A stretch of 64,000 nt of DNA from Castellaniella sp040276085 (GTDB lineage: Bacteria; Pseudomonadota; Gammaproteobacteria; Burkholderiales; Burkholderiaceae_B), in the NCBI RefSeq assembly GCF_040276085.1, contig NZ_JBELOK010000005.1, positions 124,001 through 188,000 of the forward strand. Reading direction: 5' to 3'. Positions within the stretch are counted from its first letter, which is position 1. The number at the start of each line of letters is the position of its first letter. The notes under the pieces were generated by a model. It made no database searches. It saw only the letters and a list, made by a program, of their open reading frames with translations, and was not told where the DNA came from. A program made the translations under genes and the position numbers. Shown here one piece after another: positions 53,005 through 58,869 of this stretch.

Positions 53005-53253
53005 CTAGTTACGGGGGTAGATTGGTTCGGCATCCGGGCGGAAAAGATTGGGGTACCGCAACCGGATGCGCTTTGCGGTATCGTTCAGGGCTATAGATCG
53101 TTGCAAGGACTCGCCTGGCAGCGTGGGCAGATCGACTGCGGCCGCATCTTTGAGCTGGTCTTGGGCGCTTTGCGGCAGCAGCTCGTGCTGCCACTCGGGG
53201 CCAATGACAGGGAGCGGGGCCGCATTGATCACCTTGCGGCGTGTTGTTGTCAT
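53005..53253 (-). CDS. Small phage protein, unknown
   Basis: 82-residue protein without recognised domain; basic N-terminus (T-T-T-R-R-K) and Pro-rich centre. Its ATG overlaps the nuclease stop and it ends 10 nt before the DUF2815 gene, so it belongs to the recombination cassette. Confidence 0.65.
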   Translation of the reverse strand: MTTTRRKVINAAPLPVIGPEWQHELLPQSAQDQLKDAAAVDLPTLPGESLQRSIALNDTAKRIRLRYPNLFRPDAEPIYPRN

Positions 53254-54605
53254 ACGAACTCCTCACCGGCGGGCGCTGTCTCGGCCAGGTTCTCGAAGTC
53301 AGCACTGGCTTCAACCACTAAGGCTGGGCGCTTGTCGGACTCGGGGGCCACGCTGGGCGATCCGTCGGGTTGCGTGATGATTTCCAGCACACGGGGCCAT
53401 TGACGTGGGCCGATGTTCCCGGCCTTGTGCAGCTTCTCAGCGGTGGTGGGGGAAATGAGCTTCAGGTCGTACATTTCTTCAACCTTCAACCGAAAGCCCT
53501 TGAGCAGCGTTTCAGCCTCGGCCGTGTTCGTCCAGGCCCTTGCGCCCTTGCGCCCTTGCACCAGCTTGAAGCCCGCAACAGAGCCCCCAGCCAGCAGTTC
53601 GGATTCGACGCGGGCGCGAATCGCTTTGCACCAGCCCTCGATCAAATCGACTGCGGCCATGCGCTTACCCAGATCTTCAGGAGCAATGGCGCCCACGAGC
53701 TCCTTCACGGTCTGCTTGGCCTGTTCAGGCGTCTCGCTGTGCGCAGCCAGCACCTCGAAGTCAGCGCCCACATCGGCCTCGATCTTGGCCGCCAGAGCCG
53801 GGCAGTCAGCTTTCGCCTTGCAGAACCGGCAGGCGTCGTTATCCGGGCGCAGGTCGGACAGGGCCACTTGCTCCCTGGGCACGCCGATGTACTTGAGGGC
53901 ATGTCTTGCCAGCACTTTCGTATTCGACGCCCAGGTCTGCATGCTCTCGCCATCGGGGGCCCCACCAGGGGCTTCCAGCGGCAACACCCACTCGTCTATG
54001 TGGTTCAGCCGGGGCTGGACGATGACCATGCGCACGCGCTTGAAGTCGTTGGTGAATTCATGCTCGGCCAGGGCGGCGGCGCCGTAAATGCCCAACTGGG
54101 GATTTTGCTGCGCCATTACTCGGACGCCCCGGCCATACTTCAGATCAACAACCACGAGCTCGTCGCCCGCAAGCACCACCGAGTCGGACGTGCCGAAGGC
54201 GTCGGGCTCTCCGGTGATGCAGGTAATAGACAGGCGCTGCTCCACCAGCAACTCACCGCCGATTGCACGCACGTAGTCCAGATAGGTCTGGATGTACCCG
54301 GCCATGTCGTCGTCCACCATGAAGGCAGCGATATCGGGTACCGCATCCAGATCCAAGGGCGGGGTGGCGGGATTCACCCCTTCCCATTCGGCCTCGCCTG
54401 TCCACGAGGGTATGATGATTGTCTGGCCCAGAAAGTGCTGGGCGTCCACACCTTGCGTCAGGCATTCGGACGCCAGGAAGTGGGCCGCCGTGCCTTCATC
54501 AGCGAATTTGCTGGATGTGTCCGGGTAGGCAGCTTCCAGCGCCACGCTGCCCGGGCAGTGCAGCCAGCGGTGAGCGCTGGATGGGGAAAGTTGTGCGTGG
54601 CTCAT
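53250..54605 (-). CDS. DUF2800 Cas4/RecB-like nuclease
   Basis: 451-residue DUF2800 protein of the PD-(D/E)XK (Cas4/RecB-like) group. N-terminal S-P-S-S-A-H-R-W-L-H-C-P-G-S with a cysteine, E-G-T-A-A-H, nuclease core around D-A-F-G-T-S-D-S...V-V-D-L-K-Y-G-R-G (catalytic D...D-L-K), and C-R-F-C...C-P-A that could bind an Fe-S cluster with the N-terminal Cys. It likely generates recombination ends with DUF2815. C-terminal tail F-E-N-L-A-E...G-E-E-F-V. Confidence 0.88.
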   Translation of the reverse strand: MSHAQLSPSSAHRWLHCPGSVALEAAYPDTSSKFADEGTAAHFLASECLTQGVDAQHFLGQTIIIPSWTGEAEWEGVNPATPPLDLDAVPDIAAFMVDDDMAGYIQTYLDYVRAIGGELLVEQRLSITCITGEPDAFGTSDSVVLAGDELVVVDLKYGRGVRVMAQQNPQLGIYGAAALAEHEFTNDFKRVRMVIVQPRLNHIDEWVLPLEAPGGAPDGESMQTWASNTKVLARHALKYIGVPREQVALSDLRPDNDACRFCKAKADCPALAAKIEADVGADFEVLAAHSETPEQAKQTVKELVGAIAPEDLGKRMAAVDLIEGWCKAIRARVESELLAGGSVAGFKLVQGRKGARAWTNTAEAETLLKGFRLKVEEMYDLKLISPTTAEKLHKAGNIGPRQWPRVLEIITQPDGSPSVAPESDKRPALVVEASADFENLAETAPAGEEFV

Positions 54606-55469
54606 TCGGACACCTCCACGAGCTTGTGGCGGGCGTCGAGCTGGTACGTCGTGTCCGGCTTGATGCCATCCTCACCCACGTAGCCAACGACTGTGCGATA
54701 ACGCTCTGCTTTTTCGTCGTACCACTTGATTTGGATTTCGCCGCGATACCCGGCGGTGGCCGTGCCGTAATTCCCGGCGGTGGCCGTGCCGGATTCCCCG
54801 GCGGTGGCCGTGCCGTAATTCCCGGCGGNNNNNNNNNNNNNNNNNNNNNNNNNNNNNNNNNNNNNNNNNNNNNNNNNNNNNNNNNNNNNNNNNNNNNNNN
54901 NNNNNNNNNNNNNNNNNNNNNNNNGTGCCGTAATTCCCGGCGGTGGCCGTGCCGGATTCCCCGGCGGTGGCCGTGCCGTAATTCCCGGCGGTGGCCGTGC
55001 CGTAATTCCCGGCGGTGGCCGTGCCGTAATTCCCGGCGGTGGCCGTGCCGAGTCCACCGACCGATACGCTGCCCTTGTCGTCTACCTTCAGGCACGCGCC
55101 AATAACGGCAACCTCACGGGCCTGAGGCTCGTGCTCAATGATGTATGCCGCTGCCTCGGACTTGGCACCGATGAAGCGCACCGTGGCACGCGGAAATTTG
55201 CACTTGCCGCCCAGCATGACAATGCTGTCACTGGGCACCTCGAGGACGTACCATTTCGCGTCCTGGTCTTCCCAGTAATCGACGCAACTGTGATCGCCCT
55301 GGCCATACAGCCAGCCGTGCAGGCCGTTGCCACAACTCTTGTTGCCGTTCCAGTCAGGCGCAACAACCTCTTCGCCCACGGCCTGGGGCCATGCGAAGTT
55401 GTGGCGGCTGGTGTGGTTGGCACGGCATACGCGCAGCACCAGCGACGTTTTGACGGTGGGCTTGGTCAT
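54602..55469 (-). CDS. Octapeptide-repeat phage protein interrupted by an assembly gap
   Basis: The N-terminal part (55469 to 55060) has conserved sequence with C-G-N-G-L-H-G-W and a domain seen in phage DUF7666-type proteins. It is followed by tandem octapeptides of the A-G-N-Y-G-T-A-T type with some E-S variants, then a C-terminal part with I-K-W-Y-D-E-K-A. The two halves are in different frames only because the 96-N gap has the wrong length; a true gap of 77 or 101 nt (5 + 24k) restores both repeat phase and frame. Start overlaps the downstream end of the 55466 gene and its stop overlaps the nuclease ATG. Confidence 0.75.
54749..55051 (-). repeat. Tandem 24-bp repeats encoding Gly/Ala/Thr octapeptides
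   Basis: At least seven complete or near-complete 24-bp units are visible around the gap, each coding 8 residues. Two variants differ in the Asn-Tyr versus Glu-Ser position, and the variants alternate on both sides. Repeats are GC-rich and almost identical at DNA level, which explains the collapse in assembly. Confidence 0.9.
54829..54924. other. Assembly gap (96 N)
   Basis: Run of 96 unknown bases within the repeat array. 96 equals four repeat units but does not join the flanking repeats in phase, which need 5 more than a multiple of 24. Confidence 0.99.
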
Positions 55470-55912
55470 GCCGCCACCTCTTCCTGCGCGGCGTGCAGGT
55501 CGGCCAGCAGCGCGGCATAGTCCTCGGCGGCGACATCGTTCAGGTGCTTGGCGCCGTGGCCAGCCAGTACTTCGATCAGGCGACTGCGGTCTTGCACCGC
55601 CAGAGCCTTGATGGCCTCCGCCACCTGGTCGCGGCTGACTTCACCAGCTGCGGGCTGGTCGGCGCCCTTGTCAGCGACGGGCTGCGAGTTTTTGGACGAT
55701 CGCCTCGTATTGGCGGGCTTGGACTCGGACGCACCGGCCTCCGCCCCCGGCGCAGTACGCTCGGTATTGGCAGGCTGCGCCGGTTTCTCGGCATGGGTAG
55801 TCTGGGACTTTTTTTCAGTCGTGCCCTGTGTGGTCAGGGTGCCAGACTGCAGAGCCGCCAGCAGTTCGCGCAGAGCGGTTGTGTTTTCAGCAATGGCTTG
55901 TTCAAGCGACAT
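55466..55912 (-). CDS. Phage protein, unknown, low-complexity centre
   Basis: 148-residue protein with an N-terminal amphipathic helix (L-E-Q-A-I-A-E-N-T-T-A-L-R-E-L-L-A), a hydrophilic Ser/Thr/Pro/Glu linker (about 27-90) and a C-terminal helical part. Layout resembles adaptor or scaffold-like phage proteins; no family recognised. The ATG follows an AGGAG (AAGGAGAATAACC). Confidence 0.7.
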   Translation of the reverse strand: MSLEQAIAENTTALRELLAALQSGTLTTQGTTEKKSQTTHAEKPAQPANTERTAPGAEAGASESKPANTRRSSKNSQPVADKGADQPAAGEVSRDQVAEAIKALAVQDRSRLIEVLAGHGAKHLNDVAAEDYAALLADLHAAQEEVAA

Positions 55913-55914
55913 GG

Positions 55915-56337
55915 TTATTCTCCTTGGGTCTCTTCAGTGAGGGTGTGAAGCCGGGTGAAAATGTCCCCGGCGTCGTTGGCAATCTTTCGGAATTTGTCAG
56001 CCAGCTCGAGCATGGTTTTGCACTCGTCAGGCTCGGTGATTCCTGCGTGCTCGAGCAGGCGCACGATGCTGGTGAGGTGTTTCACGCCGATGCTGGCCTC
56101 GAGCAGGACGCCCAGCATTTCGGTGACTTCGCTGACGGTGAAGTCTTCCAGCGCTTCGACCAGGCGGGACAGATCGCTTGCGGTAAGCTCGGACTCGTTG
56201 GCAACCTCGAACAGCTCGGTGTCGGTGTCTTCCAAGCGGCGCAGCAGTTCACGCTCGATTTCGCTGGTGGTGAATTCGTCCAGCTGATTGTTGGCATAGC
56301 GCAGGAACTCGCTATCGGATAAGGTGCGCAGGTTCAT
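55915..56337 (-). CDS. Phage protein, unknown, helical
   Basis: 140-residue acidic all-helical protein rich in Leu and Glu (E-R-E-L-L-R-R-L-E-D-T-D-T-E-L). It is separated from the next gene by 2 nt. No known domain. Confidence 0.7.
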   Translation of the reverse strand: MNLRTLSDSEFLRYANNQLDEFTTSEIERELLRRLEDTDTELFEVANESELTASDLSRLVEALEDFTVSEVTEMLGVLLEASIGVKHLTSIVRLLEHAGITEPDECKTMLELADKFRKIANDAGDIFTRLHTLTEETQGE

Positions 56338-56347
56338 GCTGATCCCC

Positions 56348-56506
56348 TTAACGAATCGGCCGGATGACGATGGAGCACGGGGCGGCGCAGTCGCTGCGCT
56401 GCAGGCAGGCCACGGCCTGGGCGTGCGCCTGGTCGCGGGTGGTGTTGGGCACGACGAACTGGTGAAAGGCCTGGGGCGTGCGCACTTTGACGAGGTAGGT
56501 GGTCAT
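56348..56506 (-). CDS. Small phage protein, unknown
   Basis: 52-residue protein M-T-T-Y-L-V-K-V-R-T...I-V-I-R-P-I-R. It is in frame between GGGAGCGACGAC (ribosome site for the ATG at 56506) and TAA. Small two-cysteine proteins like this often sit next to clamp or SSB genes in phages, but no function is known. Confidence 0.6.
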   Translation of the reverse strand: MTTYLVKVRTPQAFHQFVVPNTTRDQAHAQAVACLQRSDCAAPCSIVIRPIR

Positions 56507-56517
56507 GTCGTCGCTCC

Positions 56518-57246
56518 CTACGCTGCCCAGCCGGGGACTGCGAAGCCGTCATCCAACCTGACACGGCGGGCCATGATGTAGGCCATGAAATCCAGATTCA
56601 CCGGCTTGGTCTTGCTTTTTTCCTTGGTGGTTTCCGTGGCGTAGGTGACACCCACCACAGCTGCGCCGCAGCTTGGACTTGTTGGACTTGCGCTTTTCTC
56701 GTCGCTGTACATCACGGCGAAACTCGGGTCGCGGTCGCCCGTGATGAGTTTCAACGCTTCTACGGCGTCCTTCATCTGGTCAGCGGGCAACGTGCAGCCC
56801 GGATTGCCGATGGCCAGTGTGTTGCTGGCGGGGATGACACGGCGCCAGGGCAACTCACGGCTTTCGCCACTGGTGACGCCTTGCACCGTGACGCCCGCGT
56901 GCTGGATCGACACTTGGTAGGTCGGAATCGCAGATTTGGATTCCAGTTCAACGATCTGCCAGGTGCAAAGGTCTGCCGTCTTCGAATACTTGAGCCGGTC
57001 GATCAGATCAATGGACACCATCACAACGCGGTCGGTCAGCGGGTCCGTTATCGGATCAGCCCACACCGGCTGCACACGATTGACGTGAATGCGGTGTCCA
57101 TCGGTGCCGACCAGGTACAAGCCATCCTTTTGAAAATCAAGGGTCAGCGTGTTGATGTAGTGCCGGATGTCCTTGCGCCCTGCTGCGAGCGCAGCAGCTT
57201 TGACATCGGCCATGTGCAATGAGAACGACGTTTGTACGCCTGCCAT
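56518..57246 (-). CDS. Beta-sliding-clamp-like phage protein
   Basis: 242-residue protein with L-V-G-T-D-G-H-R-I near residue 45-53, the hallmark of bacterial DnaN domains (L-V-A-T-D-G-H-R-L), and a DnaN-like helix-strand pattern before it. At two-thirds the length of DnaN (about 366) it would hold about two of the three clamp domains. First gene of the leftward operon, with its polymerase at the far end. Assignment rests on one motif plus context, so it is tentative. Confidence 0.6.
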   Translation of the reverse strand: MAGVQTSFSLHMADVKAAALAAGRKDIRHYINTLTLDFQKDGLYLVGTDGHRIHVNRVQPVWADPITDPLTDRVVMVSIDLIDRLKYSKTADLCTWQIVELESKSAIPTYQVSIQHAGVTVQGVTSGESRELPWRRVIPASNTLAIGNPGCTLPADQMKDAVEALKLITGDRDPSFAVMYSDEKSASPTSPSCGAAVVGVTYATETTKEKSKTKPVNLDFMAYIMARRVRLDDGFAVPGWAA

Positions 57247-57290
57247 GGTTCGCTCCGAAAGTATGGTTGGTATTGATTACTACGGAGCAA

Positions 57291-57335
57291 ATGGTAGCTA
57301 CTAGCTACCTACAAGGCAAGTAGCTAGTAGCTTTT
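57291..57335 (-). promoter_or_regulatory. Leftward early promoter PL with operators
   Basis: Minus-strand -35 TTGCCT (complement of 57314-57319), 17-bp spacer and -10 TACCAT (complement of 57291-57296). A perfect 17-bp palindrome GGTAGCTACTAGCTACC (57293-57309) covers the spacer and -10, and a weaker copy lies at 57319-57335 over the -35. Drives the beta-clamp-to-excisionase operon. Confidence 0.8.
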
Positions 57336-57372
57336 TTACAATGTTTTACACGTTTGGAGTGGGCAAAAGAAA

Positions 57373-57390
57373 GCCCGCCACTTGGCGGGC
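57373..57390 (-). terminator. Intrinsic terminator of the lipoprotein transcript
   Basis: Seven-bp GC stem GCCCGCC/GGCGGGC with a 4-nt loop, followed on the minus strand by TTTCTTTT. It isolates the lipoprotein/membrane-protein unit from PL. Confidence 0.8.
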
Positions 57391-57412
57391 AGGGTGCTGT
57401 AGACAGGTGTCG

Positions 57413-57814
57413 CTAGTACTGGGTGCAGGTGGTTGAGCTGCCGTTCTGGTCACACCTGGTAGTGGCGCGGTGCACGTCGGTACCAAAGCTGAAGCGCACC
57501 TTCGTGCCATCAGACAGCTTGCCGAAGCCGGTGCCCCCGTTGTAATTGCTCTTGGTGAATACAAAGGTGCCGGTGCGGCCGTCGTCGCATTTCAGAGTGC
57601 CGGTACCGGATACCGTGGACGGCCGGTGCAGAGTGCCCGTACACGAGACGCCTTGTTGGCTCATTATCTGCATCGTGCCATCACCGACGCCTGCAGTGGC
57701 CGACCCCATAAAGTCATCGGTGCTTTGTCCTGCAAAGTTTCCGACAACTGGAACGGTCACTGCGCATCCGGATAACGCAGCACTGAGAATAAGGGCTGTA
57801 ATTTTGGATCGCAT
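57413..57814 (-). CDS. Phage-encoded lipoprotein
   Basis: 133-residue protein with a lipoprotein signal (K-I-T-A-L-I-L-S-A-A-L-S-G-C; lipobox L-S-G-C, Cys17). The mature part is Gly/Thr-rich with internal Cys pairs (S-C-T-G...K-C-D-D and R-C-D-Q...T-C-T). Likely a lysogenic-conversion factor; superinfection exclusion is one possibility. Start ATG follows the membrane-protein stop by 1 nt with GGAG upstream. Confidence 0.8.
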   Translation of the reverse strand: MRSKITALILSAALSGCAVTVPVVGNFAGQSTDDFMGSATAGVGDGTMQIMSQQGVSCTGTLHRPSTVSGTGTLKCDDGRTGTFVFTKSNYNGGTGFGKLSDGTKVRFSFGTDVHRATTRCDQNGSSTTCTQY

Positions 57815-57815
57815 A

Positions 57816-58058
57816 TCAGCTCCGGCTGAGTGCGTCGATTTTCTGTTGTTCTTCGAGCGCCTTGCGTTTGAGAAACAGCCGGATTATCTCCGGTGCGGGC
57901 ACCACACGCCACAAGGCAAGCAGGTTCAGCAGGGGTACCACCAGCAATAGCGTCACCAGCACCTGATCCTCGGTACTGTTCGGTGCGCCGTGCTGGGCCG
58001 TGCCGTAGGCCACAAAAACGAGAAGCGCGATATTCGCAATAACGGCAATGTATTTCAT
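57816..58058 (-). CDS. Small phage membrane protein
   Basis: 80-residue protein with two hydrophobic helices (about 3-20 and 32-52) and a Lys/Glu-rich C-terminus. AGGAGAGGGAG precedes the ATG. It forms a separate transcription unit with the lipoprotein, with an AT-rich promoter-like region (58060-58126) upstream. Confidence 0.72.
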   Translation of the reverse strand: MKYIAVIANIALLVFVAYGTAQHGAPNSTEDQVLVTLLLVVPLLNLLALWRVVPAPEIIRLFLKRKALEEQQKIDALSRS

Positions 58059-58126
58059 GCTCCCTCTCCTAAGATCACAGTACTGTCTTTTTATTATTAA
58101 CCCAAACGAGTTTTAAGTGTCGTTCT

Positions 58127-58540
58127 CTAGGCAACCTTTCCGCTTTTAACCGGTAGCGCACCTCTGATAAAAAAGGTAACCGCTCGGTTTAATTCTGCCT
58201 TGCTCTCTTCGGACAGGGCCTCATAGTCAGCGTAGGGCACAGTGAACGGCCACGCCGGACTTGCCGTTTCAACTGCTTGTAGCTCGCCGCTTTCGTCCCA
58301 CAATTCTGGGTGTTCCTGGTACATCCATGCAGCGGGCCTGTCAAGGATAACCCTTGCTATCCGCTCAGCCAGGTCGTCGCCTAGGCTTCTCGGTTGCTTG
58401 TCCTTCGGGCCTTGAAAGCCTCGCATTACCTGTTCAACATACTTGGCGTTGCACCCTACGCGGGCCGCAAGTTCTTTGTGCCCGCCTGCTATTTTCACGG
58501 CGTAGATGAGGTTCTGTCGGCGCACTTCTCTCGGGTTCAT
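58127..58540 (-). CDS. Prophage repressor (HTH, no peptidase domain)
   Basis: 137-residue protein with an N-terminal helix-turn-helix (H-K-E-L-A-A-R-V-G-C-N-A-K-Y-V-E-Q-V-M-R-G). The remaining 90 residues show no S24/LexA-like autocleavage domain and no conserved Ser/Lys dyad pattern, so it is unlikely to be RecA-cleaved. Divergent from the Cro-like gene; an operator copy (58557-58573) lies just before its start. GGAGA precedes the ATG. Confidence 0.78.
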   Translation of the reverse strand: MNPREVRRQNLIYAVKIAGGHKELAARVGCNAKYVEQVMRGFQGPKDKQPRSLGDDLAERIARVILDRPAAWMYQEHPELWDESGELQAVETASPAWPFTVPYADYEALSEESKAELNRAVTFFIRGALPVKSGKVA

Positions 58541-58556
58541 TTTTGTATCTCCAAAT

Positions 58557-58625
58557 GTTAGCTATCGGCTACCAATTGAAGAGTAATACACCTCCTTGAC
58601 TTTTAAGGTAGCTAATAGCTACTAT
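58557..58625 (+). promoter_or_regulatory. Rightward promoter PR and operators
   Basis: -35 TTGACT (58596-58601), 18-bp spacer, -10 TACTAT (58620-58625). Operator GGTAGCTAATAGCTACT (58607-58623) lies in the spacer/-10, placed as in PL; a second, weaker copy GTTAGCTATCGGCTACC (58557-58573) is just upstream of the repressor gene start. Confidence 0.8.
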
Positions 58626-58632
58626 TGCGGCT

Positions 58633-58869
58633 ATGAAACTACACACTTACCTAAGTCAGGAACGGGGGCGGGCCGCCTTGCTCGCTAAAGCGCTATCCGT
58701 CAAGCCGCCGACCATTTCAGAGTGGCAGCGCGGGGTAAAACGGGTGCCCATAGCCCGATGCCTTCCCATCGAACAGGCCACTCAAGGGCTTGTCACCCGG
58801 GCCGATCTGCGCCCGGATGACTGGCATCTGATTTGGCCGGAATACAAGCACGAGACAGGTGACGCATGA
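58633..58869 (+). CDS. Cro/YdaS-like DNA-binding protein
   Basis: 78-residue helix-turn-helix protein, YdaS-type, with L-A-K-A-L-S-V-K-P-P-T-I-S-E-W-Q-R-G-V-K. It begins 8 nt after the -10 of PR, so the leader is extremely short and the mRNA may be leaderless. Its stop overlaps the primase ATG by 4 nt. Confidence 0.85.
   Translation: MKLHTYLSQERGRAALLAKALSVKPPTISEWQRGVKRVPIARCLPIEQATQGLVTRADLRPDDWHLIWPEYKHETGDA

Noticed and set aside
54829..54924. Frameshift or pseudogene in the octapeptide-repeat gene
   Set aside because: The shift disappears if the gap has a length compatible with the repeat phase; the 96-N run is an estimate.
54749..55051. 24-bp tandem repeats as a CRISPR array
   Set aside because: Repeats are contiguous with no spacers, in frame, and encode an octapeptide.
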